Source of the DNA: DASYSA01 sp036003885
GTDB taxonomy: Bacteria > Acidobacteriota > Blastocatellia > UBA7656
DNA length: 6,478 nt
Reading direction: 5' to 3'
Assembly (NCBI GenBank): GCA_036003885.1
Contig: DASYSA010000202.1
Coordinates: 1-6,478, forward strand
In this document: positions 1-5,641 of the stretch, in pieces
Numbering within the stretch: the first letter of the stretch is position 1
Layout: each line of letters starts with the position of its first letter
The notes under the pieces: model-generated
Database searches by the model: none
The model's input: the letters and a program-made list of their open reading frames with translations, nothing else
What the model was told of the DNA's origin: nothing
Made by a program: the position numbers and the translations under genes

Positions 1-212
1 ACCAGGGCGACGCCCCCGGTTGGACGCACTCGGGTGGTCAGGATACCGATTGTCGTGGTTTTGCCGGCCCCGTTTGGCCCCAGGAGACCGAAGAACTCGC
101 CGCGAGCTATCTCGAATGAGATTCCGTCGATAGCTTTCACTTCGAGTGGGTGGCCTTTGCTCTTGGGCTTATAGACCTTCCTCAAATCCTTTACCGCAAT
201 AACGGGTTCCAT
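1..212 (-). CDS. ABC transporter ATP-binding protein, N-terminal part (runs off the window)
   Basis: This is the first 70 codons of a nucleotide-binding subunit that would energise an ABC transporter from the cytoplasmic face of the membrane. The start is the ATG at 212-210, giving MEPVIAVKDLRKVYK. A Walker A motif, GPNGAGKTT, lies at residues 45-53. Before it sits the usual N-terminal beta region ending in EVKAIDGISFEIARGEFFGLL. The local wording (GEFFGLLGPNGAGKTTTIGILTTRVRPTGG) resembles the DrrA/ABC-2 exporter type more than amino-acid importers, but the Q-loop, signature and Walker B motifs are outside the window, so the substrate cannot be told. It lies 81 bases downstream of the PaaK-family gene on the same strand and may be co-transcribed with it. 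No clear terminator is seen in the gap. The ribosome site is weak (GGTGA only three bases before ATG). The family call is firm; the subfamily is an inference. Confidence 0.93.
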   Translation of the reverse strand, partial: MEPVIAVKDLRKVYKPKSKGHPLEVKAIDGISFEIARGEFFGLLGPNGAGKTTTIGILTTRVRPTGGVAL

Positions 213-293
213 GGATCACCATTTGGAATTAAGAAGTCAGTTAGGCAGTATGCTCGTTTCGCGGCGGCGTTCACAAGTTGTTCTTAGCGCATC

Positions 294-1595
294 CTAAGTA
301 ATTCGCTTGTACCGACTGGCCTTGAATTCGTATCGCGGGAGGCTCCCCGAAGCCGCCACTTCGATGTTCGCCCGGATGTTCAGTTCCGCGCGGAATCTCT
401 CGAGCAACGCAACCCTTATAGCCTGAAATGGCTGGGCGTTGCCAATCTCGACCTTTATCAAGAGATCATCGAGTCCCCGAACTCGCCGGATTTCCACTTC
501 ATATTCGACCACATCAGGGATGCTGCGAATCATATTGTCGATCGCGCTCGGGTAGATGTTCACTCCGCGAACTATGAGCATGTTGTCCGCGCGCCCGAGT
601 ACTCCGCCCTTGATCCGCGAAAACCGACGACCGCACTTGCAGGGCGAGGTGGTCATCTCGACGAGATCGCCGGTTCGATATCGCAACACCGGCATTCCGG
701 TGCGGCCAAGGTTCGTTATCACCAACTCTCCCTTGACGCCCTCAGCGACGGTCCTGTCGTTTTCGGGCTCCACCACCTCGAAGATGAACTCAGCCTCGTT
801 CAGGTGAATTGCGCCTTCCCCCAGGCCACAGTCGAAGGCCCAGGGTCCCACTTCCGTTGCCCCGGCATGATCGAAACAGATCGTGCCGAACGATTCCTCG
901 ATCAGCCTTTTCACGTTGGGCAGACTGGCGCCGGGCTCTCCCGCATGAATCGAGACCCGAAGCGCAGATGAGGCCAGATCGATACTGCGCTCGCGCGCGA
1001 CTTCGGCCAGATGCAGCGCATAGGTAGGTGTGCAGACCAGCACAGTGCAGCGATTCACCAGAATCGCATTCAGCCGTTGTTCACTGTTCATTCCGCCGCC
1101 TGAAATGCAGATCGCTCCGATATGCCGCGCCCCCGAAATCGCAGCCCAGTGGCTCAGGTACGGTCCGAACGAAAAGGCGCAAAACACGATATCCTCGTCC
1201 GTTACTCCGGCGGCCCCGTACACGTAGCCCCAGCAGCGCGTCATCCATTGCCAGCCGTCCTCGGTGTCCAGACATAGCAATGGGGCGCCGGTCGTGCCGG
1301 AGGTCTGGTGAAAGTACCGATATCGCGACAGCGGGTAAGTAAGCAGTCTGCCGAACGGGGGATGAGCGAGCTGCTCCGCAGCTAACTCGCTCTTAGTCGT
1401 GAAGGGGAGGGCTTGAATGTCTCCGATTCGCCGCACCTGCGAACTCTCGATCCCCGCGGCGCGGAGCTTCTCGCTGTAGAACCCACTCGCCGGGACCTCT
1501 TGCATCAAGCGGCGGAGCTTCTCTTCCTGTATGTCGCGCAGGGGGCCTCGATCCGACATCTCCAGTTCGCGATCATAGAAGTGAGCCTGTTTCAT
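294..1595 (-). CDS. Phenylacetate-CoA ligase (PaaK) family AMP-forming ligase
   Basis: A 433-residue adenylate-forming enzyme, the usual length for PaaK-type ligases, which activate an aryl or acyl acid with ATP and then form the CoA thioester in the cytoplasm. Visible motifs in order: the N-terminal family block FYDRELEMSD near residues 6-15; the phosphate-binding loop TSGTTGAPL at 98-106; a DHAGATEVGP block at 242-251 (A5-like, usually D-x-Y-G-x-TE); YRTGDL at 306-311; CKCGRR at 319-324; GRADNMLIVRGVNIYPSAID at 334-353; and a C-terminal GSLPRYEFKA segment containing the probable catalytic lysine (K425). The reading frame stays open upstream to a TTG at 1799, but that extension crosses the heptamer repeats and overlaps cofG, so I chose the ATG at 1595, which begins exactly at the family homology. 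No good Shine-Dalgarno is seen. The substrate is unknown: the family includes phenylacetate ligases and many relatives of undefined specificity. It is divergent from cofG and upstream of the ABC ATPase. Confidence 0.92.
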   Translation of the reverse strand: MKQAHFYDRELEMSDRGPLRDIQEEKLRRLMQEVPASGFYSEKLRAAGIESSQVRRIGDIQALPFTTKSELAAEQLAHPPFGRLLTYPLSRYRYFHQTSGTTGAPLLCLDTEDGWQWMTRCWGYVYGAAGVTDEDIVFCAFSFGPYLSHWAAISGARHIGAICISGGGMNSEQRLNAILVNRCTVLVCTPTYALHLAEVARERSIDLASSALRVSIHAGEPGASLPNVKRLIEESFGTICFDHAGATEVGPWAFDCGLGEGAIHLNEAEFIFEVVEPENDRTVAEGVKGELVITNLGRTGMPVLRYRTGDLVEMTTSPCKCGRRFSRIKGGVLGRADNMLIVRGVNIYPSAIDNMIRSIPDVVEYEVEIRRVRGLDDLLIKVEIGNAQPFQAIRVALLERFRAELNIRANIEVAASGSLPRYEFKASRYKRIT

Positions 1596-1627
1596 AAGAC
1601 AAACCGATGTCAGTAGTATGCTTGAGA

Positions 1628-1662
1628 GAATTTCGAATTGCGAATTTCGAATTGCGAATTTC
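1628..1662 (+). repeat. Heptamer tandem array, left arm (5 units)
   Basis: Five perfectly phased seven-base units occupy exactly 35 bases: GAATTTC, GAATTGC, GAATTTC, GAATTGC, GAATTTC. Units alternate at position six (T or G). The array lies in the gap between the divergent PaaK-family gene and cofG. It is the mirror partner of the array at 1700-1734, and the two are separated by 37 bases. AT-rich heptamers of this kind are known as dispersed intergenic short tandem repeats in several bacterial groups. Their function is not established. Confidence 0.9.
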
Positions 1663-1699
1663 GCATGCAAGGGGAGCCAATCTGAGCCACTCACTCTAC

Positions 1700-1734
1700 T
1701 AAATTCGAAATTCGAAATTCGAAATTCGCAATTC
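1700..1734 (-). repeat. Heptamer tandem array, right arm (5 units, inverted)
   Basis: Read on the minus strand from 1734, the units are GAATTGC, GAATTTC, GAATTTC, GAATTTC and GAATTTA, again exactly 35 bases. Compared with the left arm at 1628-1662, 31 of 35 positions can pair in an inverted repeat, with one mismatch in each of four units. The array ends seven bases before the first possible cofG start codon, so it occupies most of the region where a cofG leader and ribosome-binding site would be expected. Confidence 0.9.
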
Positions 1735-1741
1735 CTCTGGT

Positions 1742-2962
1742 ATGATGAGTTCTTCAATGACTGCGTCGATTCTGAAAGCGAAGACGAGTTTTGAAGCAAT
1801 GCTCGAGGCGGCGCGCGAGGGTCGCGTCACCCGAGAGAGTGCCGGCACGCTGATTCGCGCGAACGACGGAGAAGAGCTCAGGTCCTTGCTCGAGGCGGCC
1901 GGCCAATTGCGCGACGAGCTAAAGGGACGGTTCATTACTTATTCAAAGAAGGTATTCATTCCCCTGACCAACCTTTGCCGCGACTACTGCGGCTACTGCA
2001 CGTTTCGCAAAGACCCCGGTCAGCCGGGAGCGCATACCATGGACCCCGATGAAGTGCTCGCCGTTGCCGAAGCCGGCGCGCAACTCGGGTGCAAGGAAGC
2101 ACTGTTTAGCCTCGGCGATCGACCCGAAGCCCTGTTCCCTGAGATGCGCACAGATCTCAGCCGTCTCGGACATCGGACGACGCTCTCCTATCTCGCAGAG
2201 GTCTGCGATCGAGTTCTGGGACGAAACGGCCTGCTGCCTCACCCCAACCCCGGCCTTATGGGTCGCGCGGATATGGAGAGGCTCAGGCGCTCGAGCCCCA
2301 GCATGGGGCTGATGCTCGAGAGCGTGAGCGATCGACTCACCGGTGTCGGAATGGCGCACGACAACGCCCCAGACAAGAAGCCCGCGCTCAGGCTCAAGAC
2401 TATTGAAGAGGCAGGCAGGCTTCGAATACCCTTCACCACCGGAATCCTGATTGGCATCGGGGAAACGCTCGACGAAAGGATCGATTCCCTGTTCGCCATA
2501 CGCGAGCTCCACGAGCGCTTCGGACACATTCAGGAAGTGATAATTCAGAACTTCCGTGTCAAGCCGGACATACCGATGCGGCATCACCCGGAGCCGGGCT
2601 TGATGGACCACCTTCGAACAATCGCCGTTGCCAGGCTGATTCTTCGCGAGATGAACGTCCAGGCGCCACCGAATTTGTCTGACGAGCGGTATCCCTTCTT
2701 GCTCAAGGCCGGGATCAACGACTGGGGTGGTATCTCGCCGTTAACCCGTGACTACATCAATCCGGAGAAGCCGTGGCCTCAGATCGACCGGCTTGCTGAA
2801 CAAACGGCTGGAGCGGGCTTCGAGTTGAAGGAACGATTGAGTGTCTATCCCGAGTTTGTGCGGCGCGATGAGTTCTTCGATGCGCGCGTGATGTCGCGCG
2901 TGCGTCTAATGGCAGACGAAGAGGGTTATGCAAGAACAAATCTCAACCAGATCGAATACTGA
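1742..2962 (+). CDS. cofG: FO synthase subunit CofG (7,8-didemethyl-8-hydroxy-5-deazariboflavin synthase, radical SAM)
   Basis: A 406-residue cytoplasmic radical-SAM enzyme that carries out the second step of FO formation: it closes the deazaflavin ring on the adduct made by CofH, within coenzyme F420 biosynthesis. The 4Fe-4S/SAM motif CRDYCGYC has cysteines at 79, 83 and 86 and sits in the CofG-diagnostic context TYSKKVFIPLTNLCRDYC (residues 67-83). SAM-contact-like blocks follow: GDRPE at 125-129 and GILIGIGE at 234-241. NFRVKPDIPM (270-279) and INDWGGISPLT (325-335) are typical of the CofG/FbiC N-terminal half. About 65 residues precede the radical-SAM core, as in FbiC. ATGs at 1742, 1745 and 1757 are all possible starts and none has a good Shine-Dalgarno, because the heptamer array ends at 1734. 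It overlaps cofH by 35 bases, so translational coupling is likely. The stop is TGA at 2960-2962. Confidence 0.95.
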   Translation: MMSSSMTASILKAKTSFEAMLEAAREGRVTRESAGTLIRANDGEELRSLLEAAGQLRDELKGRFITYSKKVFIPLTNLCRDYCGYCTFRKDPGQPGAHTMDPDEVLAVAEAGAQLGCKEALFSLGDRPEALFPEMRTDLSRLGHRTTLSYLAEVCDRVLGRNGLLPHPNPGLMGRADMERLRRSSPSMGLMLESVSDRLTGVGMAHDNAPDKKPALRLKTIEEAGRLRIPFTTGILIGIGETLDERIDSLFAIRELHERFGHIQEVIIQNFRVKPDIPMRHHPEPGLMDHLRTIAVARLILREMNVQAPPNLSDERYPFLLKAGINDWGGISPLTRDYINPEKPWPQIDRLAEQTAGAGFELKERLSVYPEFVRRDEFFDARVMSRVRLMADEEGYARTNLNQIEY

Positions 2963-4127
2963 TGTTCTCAGCTCCATTCGATGGGACGAGCCGAGTCGAT
3001 TGAGTACTCTATTGGGAACGGTCCGGCCGGAGGTCGCTCGGGCGCTTGAGCGCGCGGCTGCCGGAAACGAAGTCGGCTTCGAAGAAGCTTTGCTGCTCGC
3101 ACGAACTACCGGACTGGAAGCCGAGGCGCTCGTGCTGGTCGCAGACCGGAAGCGGCGCGAGCGCGTCGGCGACACGATCACCTACGTTGTAAATCGCAAC
3201 ATCAACTTCACCAACGTCTGCTTTGTGGGATGTCGCTTTTGCGCGTTCAGCCGCAGCCCGCGAGAGAAGGACGCCTACTTTCACTCATTCGACGAAATCG
3301 CGCGCCGCTCGCGCGAGGCCTGGGAGATGGGAGCCCGTGAAGTCTGCGTGCAGGGAGGGTTGCCCCGAGACCTCGACCCGTATTACTACCGCGACCTGCT
3401 TCGGGTGATAAAGCAGGCCACACCGGAAATGCATATTCACGCCTTCTCGCCTATGGAGGTTGTGTATGGCGTCGAGCTGACCGGAATGCCGCTCGCGGAT
3501 TATCTAAGCATGCTCAAGCAGGCGGGGCTGGGAACTTTGCCCGGGACGGCCGCGGAGATTTTGGACGACGATGTGCGCTCGAAGATCGAACGGGTCAAAT
3601 TGAAGACAGAGCAGTGGCTCGAGGTGATCAGGACCGCGCATCGGCTGGGGATCCGGACCACTTCGACGATGATGTACGGACACACCGAGACTGAAGAGCA
3701 CTGGGTGCGACATCTGATGTTGCTGCGAGACGTTCAGAAAGAGACGGGCGGATTCACGGAGTTCGTTCCGCTCGGGTTCGTTCATGAATTCACCCAGCTA
3801 TATAAGTCAGGAGATGCGCGGCCCGGTCCCACAGTGGAGGAGCACCTGAAGGTACATGCTCTATCGCGGTTGATGCTCGCGGGTTGGATCGACAACATAC
3901 AGGTGTCGTGGGTGAAGATGTCGTCCGAACTGGCTCAGGCGTGTCTGCGGGCAGGAGCGAACGACTACGGCGGAACGTTGATCGATGAGAGCATCTCGCG
4001 GCTTGCGGGCGCAACCGCGGGCCAATACATGCCCGTCGAAGAATTCCAGCGCCGCATCCGCGCGCTAGGCCGGATTCCTGCTGAACGAACTACGACGTAC
4101 GGGATTGTGAAAGTCCTGGATGAGTAG
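2928..4127 (+). CDS. cofH: FO synthase subunit CofH (5-amino-6-(D-ribitylamino)uracil--L-tyrosine 4-hydroxyphenyl transferase, radical SAM)
   Basis: A 399-residue radical-SAM enzyme that cleaves tyrosine and joins its hydroxybenzyl unit to the ribityl-diaminouracil precursor of riboflavin, providing the substrate of CofG. The cluster motif CFVGCRFC has cysteines at 98, 102 and 105 inside VVNRNINFTNVCFVGCRFCA (87-106). Other family blocks are QGGLPRD (142-148), HIHAFSPMEV (169-178), LPGTAAEIL (204-212), FTEFVPLGFVH (276-286) and GANDYGGTLIDESISR (343-358). The related menaquinone enzymes MqnC and MqnE share the fold, but the FTEFVPL block and the overlap with cofG decide for CofH. I chose the ATG at 2928, inside the cofG end, with a GAGG at 2921-2924 only three bases upstream. 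An ATG at 2962 that would give a four-base overlap is out of frame. A later TTG start inside the first 30 residues cannot be excluded. The gene ends two bases from the convergent rhodanese gene. Confidence 0.95.
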   Translation: MQEQISTRSNTDVLSSIRWDEPSRLSTLLGTVRPEVARALERAAAGNEVGFEEALLLARTTGLEAEALVLVADRKRRERVGDTITYVVNRNINFTNVCFVGCRFCAFSRSPREKDAYFHSFDEIARRSREAWEMGAREVCVQGGLPRDLDPYYYRDLLRVIKQATPEMHIHAFSPMEVVYGVELTGMPLADYLSMLKQAGLGTLPGTAAEILDDDVRSKIERVKLKTEQWLEVIRTAHRLGIRTTSTMMYGHTETEEHWVRHLMLLRDVQKETGGFTEFVPLGFVHEFTQLYKSGDARPGPTVEEHLKVHALSRLMLAGWIDNIQVSWVKMSSELAQACLRAGANDYGGTLIDESISRLAGATAGQYMPVEEFQRRIRALGRIPAERTTTYGIVKVLDE

Positions 4128-4129
4128 GA

Positions 4130-4594
4130 TTACTCTTTGGGCGCGACGATTTCGATGCCCGCGGCTCGTGCCGCATCCAATCCGCCCTTCAAAGAGAAAG
4201 TCTTAGGGAATCCCATTTGCCTCAGCTTGTGCACTTCGCTTTCTGCCGCCTCGTCGTGTGGACAGGTGCAGTAGGTGACGATGACAGTCGCCTTGTCCGC
4301 GGTCTTCGCCCATTCTTCAAGCTTGTCTTCCGGAAGGTGAATCGCTCCTTTGATAATTTGACCGTTGAGACCTTCGCGCGCATCGAGGATCACTATCTTC
4401 TCGCCCTTATCTAACCGCTGCTTCAGATCCTTCGCGCTCATCTCGTAATTGGAAACCCCATCATCCGATGTGCTGGTGCTTCCAGTCTCGATCCAGGCAA
4501 CTCCCAGGAACGGGCCCTCCGTGTTCGCGAGCGAAGCGCCGGCTAACAACAACGCCGCCGCCATAGCCGAAGCTAGAGTCTTACTCAGTCTCAT
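4130..4594 (-). CDS. Exported single-domain rhodanese-like protein
   Basis: A 154-residue protein with an N-terminal signal peptide: basic MRLSK, a hydrophobic stretch to about residue 20, and a likely cleavage after SLA at residue 23. It would therefore act outside the cytoplasm. The rest is one rhodanese domain, about 50-150. It has the DAR motif at 71-73 (VILDAREG), the HLP strand end at 86-88, and an active-site segment VTYCTCPHDEAAESE at 106-120, with Cys109 as the probable sulfur-carrying cysteine and a second cysteine at 111. It ends with the helix and turn LRQMGFPKTFSLKGGL at 124-139. Rhodaneses carry persulfide sulfur between donors and acceptors; the partner here is not known. A strong Shine-Dalgarno (AAGGAG, plus-strand positions 4601-4606) lies six bases before the ATG. 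It is downstream of an exported peroxiredoxin on the same strand, so a shared redox role is plausible. The stop codon is two bases from the end of cofH. Confidence 0.92.
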   Translation of the reverse strand: MRLSKTLASAMAAALLLAGASLANTEGPFLGVAWIETGSTSTSDDGVSNYEMSAKDLKQRLDKGEKIVILDAREGLNGQIIKGAIHLPEDKLEEWAKTADKATVIVTYCTCPHDEAAESEVHKLRQMGFPKTFSLKGGLDAARAAGIEIVAPKE

Positions 4595-4600
4595 TACAGT

Positions 4601-4606
4601 CTCCTT
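4601..4606 (-). promoter_or_regulatory. Ribosome-binding site of the rhodanese gene
   Basis: AAGGAG on the minus strand, separated by ACTGTA (six bases) from the ATG at 4594. It is a near-perfect Shine-Dalgarno and fixes the start of the rhodanese gene, in contrast to the weak sites before cofG and the PaaK-family gene. Confidence 0.85.
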
Positions 4607-4620
4607 CTAAACAACTTTCA

Positions 4621-4652
4621 GCGGCGCCGTCCGTCTTTCGGATCGGCGCCGC
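4621..4652 (-). other. GC-rich hairpin between the peroxiredoxin and rhodanese genes
   Basis: GCGGCGCCG at 4621-4629 pairs exactly with CGGCGCCGC at 4644-4652. After a small internal bulge, a further CCG/CGG pair (4631-4633 and 4639-4641) closes a five-base loop. No T-run follows on either strand, so it is not a standard Rho-independent terminator. Its place in the 96-base gap between two same-strand genes suits an mRNA-processing or 3'-end stabilising stem for the peroxiredoxin message, or partial termination. The structure is seen; the role is an inference. Confidence 0.7.
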
Positions 4653-4690
4653 CTGAACAAATGCTAATCACTAATGCCGCAAATTCCTGC

Positions 4691-5233
4691 TTACTTCTTT
4701 TGCAGTTCAGCCAGGGCCGCCAGAACCTCTTCGCTATGCGTCGGGGGTTTCACTTTCTCGAAGACCCTTGCGATTTTGCCCTGTGGGTCGATCAGGAAAG
4801 TGTTTCGAGCTGAGAGCTTGTTGCCCTGATATTCCATAATCGATCCATACGTGGTTGATACCTTGTTCTCAGTATCGGCCAGCAGCTTGAAGCTCAACCC
4901 TTCCTTTGTGCAGAAGCTCTTGTGTGAGTCCTCGGTGTCGACGCTGACGCCAAGTATCACAGCGTTGGCCTTTTCATAGGATGCGATATCGCGCTGAAAG
5001 TTATGAGCCTCAAGAGTGCAGCCACCGGTGAAATCCTTCGGGTAGAAGTACAGCACGATCCATTTGCCTTTGTAGTCCTTGAGGCTCACCTGCTTGCCAT
5101 CTTGATTCTTCAGTGTGAAGTCAGGGGCGGATTGACCCACCTCGGGCATGCTGCTAAACGCGGTTGTCAGGGCCGGCGCCAGAGCAATTATTCCGAGCCC
5201 AATTAGCACTATCAGGATTCGAGTCTTCTTCAT
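4691..5233 (-). CDS. Exported or membrane-anchored peroxiredoxin (BCP/PrxQ-type, AhpC/TSA family)
   Basis: A 180-residue thiol peroxidase that would reduce hydrogen peroxide or organic peroxides outside the cytoplasm. The N-terminus MKKTRILIVLIGLGIIAL is a signal peptide or uncleaved anchor, followed by the domain from about residue 31 (VGQSAPDFTLKNQDGKQVSL). The peroxidatic site FYPKDFTGGCT places the catalytic Cys72 behind Thr69, and Arg143 in ARNTFLIDP is the conserved arginine. The resolving cysteine usual in atypical two-Cys BCPs, five residues after the peroxidatic one, is histidine here (EAHNF, His77). A different cysteine, Cys108 in KSFCTKEGL, is present. The frame extends upstream to an ATG at 5269, but the ATG at 5233 has a good Shine-Dalgarno and starts exactly at the signal peptide, so I chose it. 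The rhodanese gene follows after 96 bases. Thioredoxin-dependent or one-Cys recycling cannot be decided from sequence. Confidence 0.92.
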   Translation of the reverse strand: MKKTRILIVLIGLGIIALAPALTTAFSSMPEVGQSAPDFTLKNQDGKQVSLKDYKGKWIVLYFYPKDFTGGCTLEAHNFQRDIASYEKANAVILGVSVDTEDSHKSFCTKEGLSFKLLADTENKVSTTYGSIMEYQGNKLSARNTFLIDPQGKIARVFEKVKPPTHSEEVLAALAELQKK

Positions 5234-5240
5234 AAAGCTT

Positions 5241-5250
5241 TCCTCTCCTT
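5241..5250 (-). promoter_or_regulatory. Ribosome-binding site that selects the peroxiredoxin start
   Basis: AAGGAGAGGA on the minus strand lies seven bases before the ATG at 5233. The alternative in-frame ATG at 5269 has only a poor AGGA far upstream and would place 12 extra polar residues before the signal peptide. This site therefore supports the shorter product. A ten-base palindrome, CCTTCGAAGG (5247-5256), overlaps its upstream end and may be chance. Confidence 0.7.
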
Positions 5251-5269
5251 CGAAGGTTAGTGGCTTCAT

Positions 5270-5641
5270 TGCCGTGAATTCCTATCCGATACGCTGCGGC
5301 CTTCTCGGCGTTGCGTGACCACTGAAAATTGGTAGAGTGATTCTCCGCTCGCCTCGACTGCTGGACCTCTTTCAGGAACAAGCGAACCAGAATAGTTGCA
5401 AACATCCCCGCTGCGCAAGCGGCGTATCATTGAGGGTGCGCTTCGGGACCTTGTGCGAGAAGCCAAGGATAGCTCTAGTCTTCGGTCCCTGTCCACCATC
5501 ATCCTCGCGAAGACTTATAGCTGCAAGCAGACTCTGAACGGGCCAGCCAAGACTTATACGGTTAGACCCCTTCCAGCTTCCCCGCGTTGCTCATGTCAGG
5601 GGGGCGCGATGCACTATTGCGAGTCATGCGCGCGACCAGGC
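5270..5641. other. Stretch with no supported gene
   Basis: About 370 bases upstream of the peroxiredoxin gene. Open frames exist on both strands, but they begin at TTG or GTG codons or lack ribosome sites, and I recognise none of the translations. The region should contain the peroxiredoxin promoter; no convincing -35/-10 pair was found. It also holds a ten-base direct repeat (5510-5558). Since it lies just downstream of a truncated receptor gene, it may be a mixture of leader sequence and decayed DNA. Confidence 0.5.
5510..5558 (+). repeat. Ten-base direct repeat AAGACTTATA, two copies
   Basis: Exact copies of AAGACTTATA lie at 5510-5519 and 5549-5558, 39 bases apart start to start, in otherwise gene-free DNA upstream of the peroxiredoxin gene. 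The distance is near four helical turns, so the copies could be paired operator half-sites. Two ten-base copies in this much sequence can also be coincidence. Confidence 0.35.

Noticed and set aside
283..298. CTTAG/CTAAG hairpin at the end of the PaaK-family gene as a terminator
   Set aside because: It has only five pairs, no T-run, and overlaps the stop codon, so it is likely chance.
1628..1734. A minimal CRISPR array
   Set aside because: The units are seven bases and directly abutting with no spacers; the two arms are inverted relative to each other and no cas genes are near.
1596..1799. Possible 68-residue N-terminal extension of the PaaK-family ligase from a TTG at 1799
   Set aside because: The extension is the translation of the heptamer arrays (giving RISNFEF-type strings) and overlaps the cofG start. 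Family homology begins right after the ATG at 1595.
1943..2611. Long minus-strand frame of 222 residues opposite cofG
   Set aside because: It is the antisense shadow of a strongly conserved radical-SAM gene and has no recognisable domain.
2962..2964. ATGA stop-start overlap as the cofH start
   Set aside because: This ATG is out of frame with the CofH protein; the in-frame ATG is at 2928.
2928..4127. Menaquinone futalosine-pathway enzyme (MqnC or MqnE) instead of CofH
   Set aside because: The FTEFVPLGFVH block, the NRNINFTNVCFVGC wording and the overlap with an unmistakable cofG favour CofH.
4621..4652. Rho-independent terminator
   Set aside because: The stem is strong, but no T-run follows on either strand, so I listed it only as a hairpin of uncertain role.
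5154..5405. Minus-strand 83-residue frame beginning at an ATG at 5405 and running into the peroxiredoxin gene in another frame
   Set aside because: It has no Shine-Dalgarno, its polar composition shows no recognisable motif, and its end lies over the peroxiredoxin signal peptide and ribosome site.
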